DNA of 64,000 bases from Epiperipatus broadwayi (GCA_028023455.1 JAQFVV010000031.1:8238093-8302092); one strand, 5' to 3'; positions 50,548 to 63,504 are shown, counted from the first letter of the stretch. Made by a program: numbers and translations. The notes: generated by a model not told the origin, from the letters alone.

Positions 50548-50580
50548 TATTTATCTATATATATATATATATATATATAT
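50502..50580. repeat. (TA)n microsatellite at element C boundary
   Basis: Two TA runs separated by CTTATTTATC directly abut the first base of the element C LTR, so element C probably inserted in this microsatellite. A target-site duplication cannot be checked because the other end lies in the assembly gap. Confidence 0.9.
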
Positions 50581-53500
50581 TGTACCCTTACTTCTCGATG
50601 TATAATATAGTTTGAAATACAACTAGCTCAATTAAATTATAATGCTTAATTAAAATTTGCATATCTATCTTTAATTTACTTTTATACTATCATATTCTAA
50701 TTAAATTTATTATCAATTATCAAAATCAATATATTTCTATAGTATGTACTAATTAAATAAGTATTTATCAAAATCATGAGACTGTGAAGTAAAGTTACAA
50801 AGCAATAAGTAGATTTACATTGAGTCAATATCTCCCAAGACATTGTCTCAATGGCATAAGAATACTATTACCTCCTTATTAACTTACTACTACATCTACA
50901 GCATTCTTATGGCTTTTAAATAAAATAAATTATCTTTAATAATAATAAAAAAATAAATCTCAACTTTTAATTTTTTATATAATTAAATAATCTCAGGCTC
51001 TTCTAATTATCTTAAAGTAATAATAACCCATGTAAATAAGTATGATAAGGGATTTTATATCAAACCTAAATACACCTAACTTATTCTAATAATAATATAC
51101 AATACTAGTCTTAGAGTATAACTTAATCTTATCTATTTCTGTTATATCATCAATCATTAAATAAATAATCATATGTATATCCTTTATTTTCATATAGTAT
51201 CTTAATTTTGGAATAGATCAAAATCTTATAATTCAATAATCTGTGGCAATAAATAATATTGTACTCTTATAATGTGCATTATAATTACCCTATGACCATA
51301 ATAATATTATATGTTAATATCAATCAATTCTTATAAAATGATATCAAGAAAATATTGTGTTTATTTCTAAATAATAATAATAAATTCATATTGTGCAAAT
51401 ATTATGTTTATTCAAATTATCTGTTGTCAAATGCTGTGGTGTAAAATAATGAACTCGACACACTTTTAAAACAAATTAAACAAATTTATTTACATTAACT
51501 TTAACCATGAATTTATTTACAATATTTACAGTTCAAAATTATGAAAACAAAGAAGAATAAAATAAAATAATAATACAATATGTTTCCACCATTATTAATT
51601 CATACTCCTAATAAGTAATTATACATTCTTTTAATGCTGTACTAATAACATTGAAGTATGCTTTTAAAACTTAGACTTTAAATAAATATCAGTGAACTTC
51701 AATTATTACACAGAAAAATTTATGTAAACAATATTTATGTAGCATATGTAAACAATTAAACTTTACTAATTAAATTGCTACATCACTTAAGTATTACTGT
51801 TACTTATTTCATTATGTACTAGTATGTGTTTATTTTACTATCAGCATTACTCTAATAGCATAATATAGAAACTAATGTATCTTTATAATGTAATAACAAA
51901 TAATTGATTATAATTTTATATTTCATTTAATGCAATTCATGCTACATGTTTTATCAAATATGCATTACATATATGTACTGTTAAAATAATAATATTTAAA
52001 TTATTCATCAATTTCAAATTCATAAAGTATTATATTAGATAAATTCTATGATTCTTTTCTATGTGAAATTATTACTTTACTTTATGTGTTATTCTACTCC
52101 TTCTTAATAACTTTCTATCTACAAAATATCCTCTAAAACTTATTTAAACTTTCCGGAAAAACAATCATCAACTTTAAATAAATACTAATTATCCAAACTA
52201 TTTATACTTCATCATCTATATTCGGTAAATCTTCAATCCAAATATAAACTTCTACATAAAACTTAACTTAATTTATCCAATAAAATAAAAATAAAATATA
52301 GACTTTTAAATCTCTTCCTAACTTGCAATAAAAATAATTACTTATGAATAATAAATATAATTCTAATACTATAACATAAACAAAATATTAAAATTTATTT
52401 ACGAAAGAATCATATAATTATTTCTAAGCTTCTTATGTAATGTTGCATCGTATTTATATCATAAATTCAAATTATGCATATTTAAATAAAACTGTCACTG
52501 CCAATATAATGTGTGTGTATTTTTTTAAAAAATATTTATACATTCATTCAACAATAACATAACATTTGGTTGATCTAAAGAAAAACATATCAAATACATC
52601 AAAATTATTATAATTATACAATTTTTACCATAAATAATGATTTAATGTACAGTCCATCTTCCAATATTCTTCGGAATTACAGCTTCATAAAATAAATCAC
52701 ATTTACACTCACAATCATTCTTTAACATATTACGTGTTATATTAATTATAAGATAAACTTATGCAATTAATTATTATATTACTTTTAGTTATTATTTTAA
52801 GAAATGTACCTATCTTATTTTTAATAAATTAATAATATTTAATTTTTATGTTAGATAAATAAAACAGAATTCATATTACGTAACTCCAGCGATGTCTTCT
52901 TTTCACCATAATAGTTCTTTAATCCTAGGTACACATTCACTAAAACACCATTTCCGTTTTCCGGTCTATCACGTGTTTTTTTAAAAGTTTATAAAAATGA
53001 TAACGTTCTTTTTTAGAAAATAAATAAAAGTTCCCCACAAGAAAAATAAAATAAAATTAAAATAGTTTATAGGCTCCGGATCCAGTTCCTTAACGAAAAT
53101 TATTTAAAGTTATTATTTCTAAATTAGTCTATAGTTTATGAAAAATTATCATTTAATTATTTTAATTGACTTGGACGTCCACGTATTACTTGCGCATTTC
53201 TTAACAAAATATCCAGGTAAGAATAAGCTTCTTCATCTAAAACGACCAGCGTTTAAATTATTTCAATATAATAATTTTTATTATATTAAGATTTTTAGCT
53301 AAATATATTTTCAATCTATTTGCCTTTTTAAAATTGTCAACATTCAGTCTTTTAAACATAAAGACTTAACAAGGCAAGTATTTATAAAACTACTTTTATT
53401 TCTAATATCTTTACTTAAGATATATATTTAAATTTATAGCTTGCAAAAATACTTTCTTCATAAAGAAGTATTTTATTCTTTAAAATATCTATTTTCTAAT

Positions 53501-54847
53501 AGTCAATAGCAATTAGCTTTTAAAATTATATACTGTCCAAAATACTACTTTTCTCCATCTCGTAATTTTCCGAACTAATCCAGCGTTTGTCATATTTCTA
53601 GTATAAAGTTTCCGATATATTTTCACTATATATGATGTTCCCATGACCATTTGCTTGCAAATTGAGCTTCAATATAGAGACGATTGATAAGGAAAAATTA
53701 AATTAACACTGCATGTCTATCATTTAAAACTTTTATAAATTATTTACAATGACACTCTTATAATTTTAAAATTGATTTTGAGAGCGTCTATCAAATTTAC
53801 TTTGCTATTTTTAATAACACAATTAACTTGAAAAATCAATCACAGAGTCCTCTCCTAACAATTGAACTAAGCTTTTATACCGGAAGAAACTTCCCATTTG
53901 ATTGGTACATTTAAACAATCAACTTGCTGGCTTATTTACATATTTACCAACAACACAAAATTAAAAATAAATAATGACTTATTTAATATTTAATATTTAT
54001 TACATTATTAAATTTTTAAAATAATCCTTATCGTTTATTTAAATCCACTAAACATTTTTTAAAAATATTCTTATTTACTTGATTTTTACTTTATATCACT
54101 TTTATAAGATTATTTAAAATAAACTAAGTCTTTTTTATACGTTATATTTTTAAAGCAATACTTTTAAAAATCAGATTTAATATTCTACATTGATTTATCT
54201 TTATTTTATCTCGTGATAGCTCACGTATTATTTATAAATTTTATAACATGATTTTTTTAAAATAGTTTTGCAACTTTATTAGATAACTTCCAAGCATGTG
54301 TGTGCGTATCTAACTAACATCTGTTTTTTACAACAAAAGAAACGCTTCTCATAATCTAAAAATAACTAACAATTGCATTTTTAAAATAAATATTTATTTT
54401 TTAAAAATAAATAAGATATTATAACAGATTTTAAAATAATTATTCGATATTATTAAAATCAAATATTAATCTTCTATTTAAGTATTTATAATAATTAAAA
54501 ACATTTATATTCTTTTATAACACTATTTTATCAACAATAAATATATGCATTTAATTTTAACTTGTCTTTTAAACACTTTTAGTTTTAAATACCTACTTAT
54601 TAAATATATTAATGCAGTATTAACTATGGCCAGTTTTTCCAACCATATATTATAATAATCATCATTAAAATGTCTCTCTCAATTTCAGCACAATTTCACA
54701 TATCAAATACTCATAGATTGCTTTAATTAAACCTTTTGAAATATTACCATAAGCAAAATTAACATCACATATTCAAATATATCTTAAATTTAAAATTTTT
54801 AATAGATTAGCACAAAAATTAGATGGTGACCCATACAAAAGGGCACA
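50581..54847 (-). repeat. Element C 3' LTR (4,267 bp)
   Basis: The start at 50581 is fixed by homology with 58773, and the end at 54847 by the CA terminus followed by a pyrimidine tract. No open frame with protein features occurs inside. LTRs above 4 kb are rare; most are 0.1-2 kb. On the minus strand it has a CCAAT and TATA pair about 1 kb from its start. Confidence 0.85.
53872..53905 (-). promoter_or_regulatory. Core promoter in element C LTR
   Basis: On the minus strand CCAAT (complement of 53901-53905) is followed by TATAAAAG (complement of 53872-53879). Both recur unchanged in the other LTR (62093-62097 and 62064-62071). This implies a U3 of about 1 kb and an R-U5 of about 3.3 kb, so a transcript would have about 4 kb of leader before gag. 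Confidence 0.5.
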
Positions 54848-54850
54848 TAT

Positions 54851-54861
54851 TCCCCTCCTTC
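54851..54861 (-). promoter_or_regulatory. Polypurine tract of element C
   Basis: The minus strand reads GAAGGAGGGGA, then ATA and the LTR start TGTGCCC. This is the expected plus-strand priming site and supports the minus-strand orientation and the LTR boundary at 54847. Confidence 0.7.
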
Positions 54862-55694
54862 GGATAAAATTTTAAATTTAACATCTATCTTCATCTTCTT
54901 TAATCCACATTTATCATCTTCATCTTTCTTATCATTAAATCTCATAGTAAATTACTTTAACATAAAATTTTATAAAGCATTGAAACATCATCTTAACTCT
55001 CAATTAGAAAACACTTTTAAATAAAACTACAATGATTTCTTTTACTTTATAAAATAAGTTTCACTTTTCTTTACTCATCTCTTAACTAGGTTACTTTTAT
55101 TTCCCTAATATTTCTATAAACATTAAATATTTAAATTCTTTTAAATACACCTTTTACATAAACTACTGAAAATACATATTCCTATAGTTAATACTATATT
55201 TTAAACTACTTTATGTATTTTATTTCCAAATTTATTGCTAGTTTCATCAGCAATTTCATAGATCATTGTTTAATAAATCTATATACTTTTCATTTTAAAG
55301 AGATTAACTTGATCCCTTAAGATTGATCAATTTCATGATCACTACTATAATATAAATTAATCTTTCATAAGATCTACTTACATATACTTTAAACACATGA
55401 GTTTTTATAATTTCTATCTTTATTATTCAACTTCCTGCCTTTAAAATATTTACTTTAATAGCTAATTCCACTTTTTATTTTAGTCATTCTGACAAAACTT
55501 ATTTCTCCTTAAACTATCATTTACTAATTTGATAAATAACATTTTATCATACATATTTTGTAAACTTCTTCAGCTAAATCTTTATTTATTCTGCTAATTT
55601 ATCATATATAATAAATTATTTCCTTATATGAACAAAGCAAGTATTTAAACATTACATTAAAATATTTATTCACACTATTTTTTAAAATTGTAAC
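54862..55694 (-). other. Element C interior, 3' noncoding part
   Basis: About 830 bp of AT-rich sequence between the integrase fragment and the polypurine tract. No frame or motif was recognised. Confidence 0.5.
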
Positions 55695-55866
55695 TCACAC
55701 TTCAGAAGGAAAGGGAATTAAACTCCTTGCATTATAAGTCCCTTTTTCCCCATCTGGTGTGGTTAACATAAATGCATTCTCCCCTACTTTGCAAGATATT
55801 CTATATGGACCCTCATATAGACTAAGAAATTTTTTGAATTGATTTCTTTGAAGGTTGCTAACATGG
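55695..55866 (-). pseudogene. Integrase C-terminal fragment in element C
   Basis: The minus-strand frame reads NLQRNQFKKFLSLYEGPYRIS, then VGENAFMLTTPDG and TYNARSLIPF before TGA at 55697-55695. It is the SH3-like C-terminal domain of a Gypsy-type integrase, with the KFxxLYEGPY signature. The catalytic D,D-35-E core is absent, and stops separate it from gag about 100 bp upstream. It records that the ancestor had a full pol. Confidence 0.75.
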
Positions 55867-55964
55867 AAAGATCTTTTTTTTTAAAAAATTTACTAATTAT
55901 CATACACATCTTTTTAATTTTTTATTTTAATATCTTCTTCTAATCTAAATTTTTTCTTCCCTTT

Positions 55965-57686
55965 CTAATTTAACTTTTTACTACTAGTTTTATTAGCTGG
56001 TCTCTTAAGAATTGTGGTCACACCACTAGTAGAAGGCTGATTATGCGAATCATCACTTCTATCCCTATTTGTATCATATTTTACAGATTTTTTAAAATAT
56101 GGAGACATCCTATCTCTACCTTTATACTCAAATCTTCTCTTAAAACCTCCAGAAGATCTCACCCCAGTATTAACACTAATACTTGACAATGGATAATTAT
56201 TCCTATCCTTATTTACCCTAAACCTATTATCCATAGATAACTCCGCTACTTCCAGAGCATCCAATACTTCGGATACTTCCTCAATTGACCCATGGTCAGC
56301 AGCTATTAACAATTGTTCCACATTTTTAGGTAGGTTGTGCCTTACTATCCGGACAATCTGTCCTTCCGATAATGGACAAGCAGTCAACGTCTTCAGACGC
56401 ACAGCTTGATTCCTGAAAAAGCTTGTGTAGCTGCCTTTGCTAACATGGTACTTCTCTTGGGTAATTTGATACCTAATGCAATCCTGTTTGTCGGAGTTCC
56501 AAAAACTCCCAACAATAAAACATTTGAAATCACCATACGTCATTGGTTTTTCAAACAGTGATTGCCACCAATCTTTAGCAACTCCATATAAATGATTGCT
56601 ACACACTGCCACTTTTTCTTTTTCAGACAAGGAACATATTGAAAACAATTCATCCAAATTGTTTAAAAACTCTGAGGGATTTTCCATGTATTCCCCTTTA
56701 AATGGTTTAACCTTCATAAACCTTAAAGCCATTGAATTATTCGCACTTCCCTCATGACTAATCACTTCTCTAGTCGGTCTACTGTCAATTTCCTTCACAA
56801 TAGTATTTTCTGACTGATTATTATTATTACTACCTTGCTTAACTAATTCTACATTATTTATTTGTGAAGAATTAACATAGTCCACATATGCTTTACTACT
56901 TATTTTCCCTTTAAATACTTCTGCCTTTGCATTACTTATACTTTTCATTTCTATCTGGTCATATACTTGTTGAAATTTCCCTTCTAAGTCCATTTGCTCA
57001 AGCACTTGCTTAACATATCCTTTTTGTTCTTTTCTAAACTCATCTAAATTCTTGTCTAAAATTTCTTTATATTTGTCATTATTTTGTTCTATCATACCTA
57101 CATGATCTTTTATATCTTTTTGAATACGCTTTATATTCTCTCCAACTTTCGATCGATATTTATTTTCATCAACTCTTTTGACATCTAAACCCTTAAATTT
57201 TTCTACTAATTCCTTCTCTATTTCATCCTTTATGTTCCCTTTGGTCTGAACTATGGCACTCTTAACGTCTTTAATATCTTCATTAATATTACTAACTTGG
57301 TTCTTAACCTCACCAATCTCACTATCAACTTTAAATTTATAGTCATCAATTTTCAAAGTTAAATTATTATTATTGATTCTACATTGATCAATAGATTCTG
57401 CTATTTGATTTTTTAGACTTTTAATTGTGCTTTCTGAAAATTCATGAAGTTTTCTTTCTAGTACTTCTTGATTTCTATCATCAATTTTCAGTATTTCTAA
57501 TTTTAAAGACTCAACTACTTCTTCATTTTTATCAAATCTTATATCTATATTATCCATTCTATCTTCCATTTTTTTATTAAAACTCATTACAATTGCAAAA
57601 TTATCCTTTATTTCTGCTTTAATAGAATTACTCTCCTCTTTAATAGTATCAAATTTCATATTCATATTTATATTCATATCTTTCAT
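55965..57686 (-). CDS. Element C gag (coiled coil plus capsid-like domain)
   Basis: The open frame has 573 codons. Residues 1 to about 320 are Lys/Glu/Ile/Asn-rich coiled coil. Residues about 325-490 resemble a retrotransposon gag/capsid domain: MKVKPFKGEYMENPSEFL, LYGVAKDWWQSLFE, FKCFIVGSFWN, YQITQEKYHVSKGSYTSFF and VRHNLPKN. The last 80 residues are basic and Ser-rich with no CCHC zinc knuckle, so RNA binding may rest on this tail. Translation may begin further upstream: the preceding frame (58012-57695) ends 9 bp before this ATG and is offset by one base. The frame being intact, in contrast to the lost pol, suggests recent or ongoing selection on gag. Confidence 0.8.
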   Translation of the reverse strand: MKDMNINMNMKFDTIKEESNSIKAEIKDNFAIVMSFNKKMEDRMDNIDIRFDKNEEVVESLKLEILKIDDRNQEVLERKLHEFSESTIKSLKNQIAESIDQCRINNNNLTLKIDDYKFKVDSEIGEVKNQVSNINEDIKDVKSAIVQTKGNIKDEIEKELVEKFKGLDVKRVDENKYRSKVGENIKRIQKDIKDHVGMIEQNNDKYKEILDKNLDEFRKEQKGYVKQVLEQMDLEGKFQQVYDQIEMKSISNAKAEVFKGKISSKAYVDYVNSSQINNVELVKQGSNNNNQSENTIVKEIDSRPTREVISHEGSANNSMALRFMKVKPFKGEYMENPSEFLNNLDELFSICSLSEKEKVAVCSNHLYGVAKDWWQSLFEKPMTYGDFKCFIVGSFWNSDKQDCIRYQITQEKYHVSKGSYTSFFRNQAVRLKTLTACPLSEGQIVRIVRHNLPKNVEQLLIAADHGSIEEVSEVLDALEVAELSMDNRFRVNKDRNNYPLSSISVNTGVRSSGGFKRRFEYKGRDRMSPYFKKSVKYDTNRDRSDDSHNQPSTSGVTTILKRPANKTSSKKLN

Positions 57687-57694
57687 TTCTTTTT

Positions 57695-58012
57695 TTAAAG
57701 ACTTATTTCTTTTATTAAAGATTTTATTTCTTCTTTCATTGAACTCATACCTTGAATCATTACTTCAAAATATTTCTTAAAATCAGACATGGATAAGTTC
57801 TCTACATCTTTCTCAGTTTTCACTGCTTCTTTTTCTACAGTTTTAAAAATTATCTCCTCCTCCTCCTCTATTTCGCTATTCATATTTTGAGTATTTTCTA
57901 ATATTATTTCTGAATCTGCTAATTTCTCTATTTCTTTACTCTCCACACAACTATTATCCTCAACAACAAAATTGGACATTTCAACTTCTAGATCTTTATC
58001 CCAATTACTCAT
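57695..58012 (-). CDS. N-terminal gag segment in a shifted frame
   Basis: A 105-codon frame starts MSNWDKDLEVEM, contains an acidic stretch (EIEEEEEIIF) and ends in coiled coil (MSSMKEEIKSLIKEISL). Its stop falls at a TTTA7 run at 57685-57700, where the neighbouring frame would continue as coiled coil. A one-base change in the A run is the simplest explanation, in which case this is the true gag N-terminus and gag is about 680 residues. Separate short ORF or programmed shift remain possible. Confidence 0.6.
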   Translation of the reverse strand: MSNWDKDLEVEMSNFVVEDNSCVESKEIEKLADSEIILENTQNMNSEIEEEEEIIFKTVEKEAVKTEKDVENLSMSDFKKYFEVMIQGMSSMKEEIKSLIKEISL

Positions 58013-58741
58013 TTTTATTTTTAAAATTCAATTCTATTATTACGCAGTATTTATTATCAATATTTTTCAAAATAATTCCCCATCAACCTTCTCATCTCCA
58101 CTCAATTCACTTCTACAATTAATCATAAAATAATATCCTTGAAAACTCTACACTATTTATTTTTAAATAATTATAACTATATAATTTCCAACAACAAAAT
58201 TGTGTCATATCATTAATCTTTACACCTATGATCCACAGACAATTTGCACATAATATATTATATTATATATATATTTTAAATATTTTAAGAATTGATATGG
58301 TCACATTATAAAATAGTTGTTTGCCACATTTTTATAATTTACCTATTTATTTATTTATTAACTTAAAATCAACATAGTATTTAATTTTTAAATAATCATA
58401 TTATAGATACCACATGAAAATATAATAACTTTACTAATAAGATCTTTATTCTATTTTTTATAATCAACATCTAATCAATTATAAATATTGTGATAAAATA
58501 CTAATTATTTATGTTTAATAAACATACTAATCACTAACTCCTAAAGTATACATTTTAATACATACACTATTTTTATTAAATAATTATACCTATCATTTTA
58601 TTCTCCTAACATATACTATCCCTAAAATTATGTATCATAATCCCTAATTAAATATCTAAGCCTAAAATAATTAATCGCTAAAATCTTTCTTTTCCACCTA
58701 TCGGGCCGATAAAATTGTAACTCTAACATATCAGGCCGATA

Positions 58742-58755
58742 ACGTTTGGGCGCCA
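58742..58755 (-). promoter_or_regulatory. Primer-binding-site-like motif of element C
   Basis: On the minus strand TGGCGCCCAAACG follows the LTR end GGGTACA after a purine-rich spacer of about 17 nt. TGGCGCCC is a common lysine-tRNA-type start of retroelement primer-binding sites. Two imperfect copies of ATC-GGCCGATAA lie just downstream (about 58697-58745). Confidence 0.6.
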
Positions 58756-58772
58756 AAATCCTTCTTACCCTT

Positions 58773-61700
58773 TGTACCCTTACTTCTCGATGTATAATAT
58801 AGTTTGAAATACAACTAGCTCAATTAAATTATAATGCTTAATTAAAATTTGCATATCTATCTTTAATTTACTTTTATACTATCATATTCTAATTAAATTT
58901 ATTATCAATTATCAAAATCAATATAGTTCTATAGTATGTACTAATTAAATAAGTATTTATCAAAATCATGAGACTGTGAAGTAAAGTTACAAAGCAATAA
59001 GTAGATTTACATTGAGTCAATATCTCCCAAGACATTGTCTCAATGGCATAAGAATACTATTACCTCCTTATTAACTTACTACTACATCTACAGCATTCTT
59101 ATGGCTTTTAAATAAAATAAATTATCTTTAATAATAATAAAAAATAAATCTCAACTTTTAATTAAAATATAATTAAATAATCTCAGGCTCTTCTAATTAT
59201 CTTAAAGTAATAATAATCCATGTAAATAAGTATGATAAGGGATTTTATATCAAACCTAAATACACCTAACTTATTCTAATAATAATATACAATACTAGTC
59301 TTAGAGTATAACTTAATCTTATCTATTTCTGTTATATCATCAATCATTAAATAAATAATCATATGTATATCTTTTATTTTCATATAGTATCTTAATTTTG
59401 GAATAGATCAAAATCTTATAATTCAATAATCTGTGGCAATAAATAATATTGTACTCTTATAATGTGCATTATAATTACCCTATGACCATAATAATATTAT
59501 ATGTTAATATCAATCAATTCTTATAAAATGATATCAAGAAAATATTGTGTTTATTTCTAAATAATAATAATAAATTCATATTGTGCAAATATTATGTTTA
59601 TTCAAATTATCTGTTGTCAAATGCTGTGGTGTAAAATAATGAACTCGACACACTTTTAAAACAAATTAAACAAATTTATTTACATTAACTTTAACCATGA
59701 ATTTATTTACAATATTTACAGTTCAAAATTATGAAAACAAAGAAAAATAAAAATAAGAAAATAATAATACAATATGTTTACACTGTTATTAACTCATACT
59801 CCTAATAAGTAATTATACATTCTTTTAAAATGCTGTACTAATAACATTGAAGTATGCTTTTAAAACTTAGACTTTAAATAAATATCAGTGAACTTCAATT
59901 ATTACACAGAAAAATTTATGTAAACAATATTTATGTAGCATATGTAAACAATTAAACTTTACTAATTAAATTGCTACATCACTTAAGTATTACTGTTACT
60001 TATTTCATTATGTACTAGTATGTGTTTATTTTACTATCAGCATTACTCTAATAGCATAATATAGAAACTAATGTATCTTTATAATGTAATAACAAATAAT
60101 TGATTATAATTTTATATTTCATTTAATGCAATTCATGCTACATGTTTTATCAAATATGCATTACATATATGTACTGTTAAAATAATAATATTTAAATTAT
60201 TCATCAATTTCAAATTCATAAAGTATTATATTAGATAAATTCTATGATTCTTTTCTATGTAAAATTATTACTTTACTTTATGTGTTATTCTACTCCTTCT
60301 TAATAACTTTCTATCTACAAAAACATCCTCTAAAACTTATTTAAACTTTCCGGAAAAACAATCATCAACTTTAAATAAATACTAATTATCCAAACTATTT
60401 ATACTTCATCATCTATATTCGGTAAATCTTCAATCCAAATATAAACTTCTACATAAAACTTAACTTAATTTATCCAATAAAACAAAAATAAAATATAGAC
60501 TTTTAAATCTCTTCCTAACTTGCAATAAAATAATTACTTATGAATAATAAATATAATTCTAATACTATAACATAAAAAAAAAAAATCAAAATTTATTTAC
60601 GAAAGAATCATATAATTATTTCTAAGCTTCTTATGTAATGTTGTATCATATTTATATCATAAATTCAAATTATGCATATTTAAATAAAACTGTCACTGCC
60701 AATATAATGTGTGTGTATTTTTAAAATATTTATACATTCATTCAACAATAACATATCATTTGGTTGATCTAAAGAAAACATATCAAATACATCAAAATTA
60801 TTATTATTATACAATTTTTTTACCATAAATAATGATTTAATGTACAGTCCATCTTCCAATATTCTTCGGAATTACAGCTTCATAAAATAAATCACATTTA
60901 CACTCACAATCATTCTTTAACATATTACGTGTTATATTAATTATAAGATAAACTTATGCAATTAATTATTATATTACTTTTAGTTATTATTTTAAGAAAT
61001 GTACCTATCTTATTTTTAATAAATTAATAATATTTAATTTTTATGTTAGATAAATAAAACAGAATTCATATTACGTAACTCCAGCGATGTCTTCTTTTCA
61101 CCATAATAGTTCTTTAATCCTAGGTACACATTCACTAAAACACCATTTCCGTTTTCCGGTCTATCACGTGGTTTTTTAAAAGTTTATAAAAATGATAACG
61201 TTCTTTTAAAATAAAATAAAAGTTCCCCACAAGAAAAATAAAATAAAATTAAAATAGTTTATAGGCTCCGGATCCAGTTCCTTAACGAAAATTATTTAAA
61301 GTTATTATTTCTAAATTAGTCTATAGTTTATGAAAAATTATCATTTAATTATTTTAATTGACTTGGACGTCCACGTATTACTTGCGCATTTCTTAACAAA
61401 ATATCCAGGTAAGAATAAGCTTCTTCATCTAAAACGACCAGCGTTTAAATTATTTCAATATAATAATTTTTATTATATTAAGACTTTTAGCTAATTATAT
61501 TTTCAATTTATTTGCCTTTTTAAAATTGTCAACATTCAGTCTTTTAAACATAAAGACTTAACAAGGCAAGTATTTATAAAACTACTTTTATTTCTAATAT
61601 CTTTACTTAAGATATATATTTAAGTTTATAGCTTGCAAAAATACTTTCTTCATAAAGAAGTATTTTATTCTTTAAAATATCTATTTTATAATAGTCAATA

Positions 61701-63004
61701 GCAATTAGCTTTTAAAATTATATACTGTCCAAAATACTACTTTTCTCCATCTCGTAACTTTCCGAACTAATCCAGCGTTTGTCATATTTCTAGTATAAAG
61801 TTTCCGATATATTTTCACTATATATGATGTTCCCATGACCATTTGCTTGTAAATTGAGCTTCAATATAGAGACGATTGATAAGGAAAAATTAAATTAACA
61901 CTGCATGTCTATCATTTAAAACTTTTATAAATTATTTACAATGACACTCTTATAATTTTAAAATTGATTTTGAGAGCGTCTATCAAATTTACTTTGCTAT
62001 TTTTAATAACACAATTAACTTGAAAAATCAATCACAGAGTCCTCTCCTAACAATTGAACTAAGCTTTTATACCGGAAGAAACTTCCCATTTGATTGGTAC
62101 ATTTAAACAATCAACTTGCTGGCTTATTTACATATTTACCAACAACACAAAATTAAAAATAAATAATGACTTATTTAATATTTAATATTTATTACATTAT
62201 TAAATTTTTAAAATAATCCTTATCGTTTATTTAAATCCACTAAACATTCTTTTAAAATATTCTTACTTACTTGATTTTAATTTTAACTTTTATAAGATTA
62301 TTTAAAATAAACTAAGTCTTTTTTATACGTTATATTTTTAAAGCAATACTTTTAAAAATCAGATTTAATATTCTACATTGATTTATCTTTATTTTATCTC
62401 GTGATAGCTCACGTATTATTTATAAATTTTATAACATGATTTTTAAAATAGTTATGCAACTTTATTAGATAACTTCCAAGCATGTGTGTGCGTATCTAAC
62501 TAACATCTGTTTTTTACAACAAAAGAAACGCTTCTCATAATCTAAAAATAACTAACAATTGCATTTTTAAAATAAATATTTATTTTAAAATAAATAAGAT
62601 ATTATAACAGATTTTAAATTAATAATTCGATATTATTAAAATCAAATATTAATCTTCTATTTAAGTATTTATAATAATTAAAAATATTTATATTCTTTTA
62701 TAACATTATTTTATCAACAATAAATATATGCATTTAATTTTAACTTGTCTTTTAAACACTTTTAGTTTTAAATACCTACTTATTAAATATATTAATGCAG
62801 TATTAACTATGGCCAGTTTTTCCAACCATATATTATAATAATCATCATTTAAAATGTCTCTCTCAATTTCAGCACAATTTCACATATCAAATACTCATAG
62901 ATTGCTTTAATTAAACCTTTTGAAATATTACCATAAGCAAAATTAACATCACATATTCAAATATATCTTAAATTTAAAATTTTTAATAGATTAGCACAAA
63001 AATT
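58773..63004 (-). repeat. Element C 5' LTR, cut by assembly gap
   Basis: Homologous to 50581-54847 with few substitutions and small indels in A/T runs. The last about 35 bp and the element's flank are missing in the N run. In minus orientation this is the promoter-bearing 5' LTR. Confidence 0.85.
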
Positions 63005-63504
63005 NNNNNNNNNNNNNNNNNNNNNNNNNNNNNNNNNNNNNNNNNNNNNNNNNNNNNNNNNNNNNNNNNNNNNNNNNNNNNNNNNNNNNNNNNNNNNNNN
63101 NNNNNNNNNNNNNNNNNNNNNNNNNNNNNNNNNNNNNNNNNNNNNNNNNNNNNNNNNNNNNNNNNNNNNNNNNNNNNNNNNNNNNNNNNNNNNNNNNNNN
63201 NNNNNNNNNNNNNNNNNNNNNNNNNNNNNNNNNNNNNNNNNNNNNNNNNNNNNNNNNNNNNNNNNNNNNNNNNNNNNNNNNNNNNNNNNNNNNNNNNNNN
63301 NNNNNNNNNNNNNNNNNNNNNNNNNNNNNNNNNNNNNNNNNNNNNNNNNNNNNNNNNNNNNNNNNNNNNNNNNNNNNNNNNNNNNNNNNNNNNNNNNNNN
63401 NNNNNNNNNNNNNNNNNNNNNNNNNNNNNNNNNNNNNNNNNNNNNNNNNNNNNNNNNNNNNNNNNNNNNNNNNNNNNNNNNNNNNNNNNNNNNNNNNNNN
63501 NNNN
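63005..63504. other. Assembly gap (500 N)
   Basis: Exactly 500 unknown bases, a conventional placeholder size, directly after the second element C LTR. The assembler probably failed in the long repeat, so the true distance may differ. The 188-codon frame spanning it is meaningless. Confidence 0.99.

Larger units (their letters stand above)
50581..63004 (-). mobile_element. LTR element C: giant-LTR, gag-only retrotransposon
   Basis: Two nearly identical direct repeats of about 4.27 kb (50581-54847 and from 58773 into the gap) enclose a 3.93 kb interior. On the minus strand the order is LTR, primer-binding site, gag, integrase C-terminal scrap, polypurine tract, LTR. LTR ends are TGTGCCC and GGGTACA, an imperfect inverted pair with TG and CA termini. 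No protease, RT, RNase H or integrase core exists. This resembles the gag-bearing non-autonomous LTR elements described in plants as TR-GAG. Few differences separate the two LTRs by eye, so insertion looks recent. Confidence 0.85.

Noticed and set aside
41449-50580. CRISPR-like or satellite array from repeated blocks
   Set aside because: The repeats are LTRs and microsatellites with no regular short repeat-spacer pattern.
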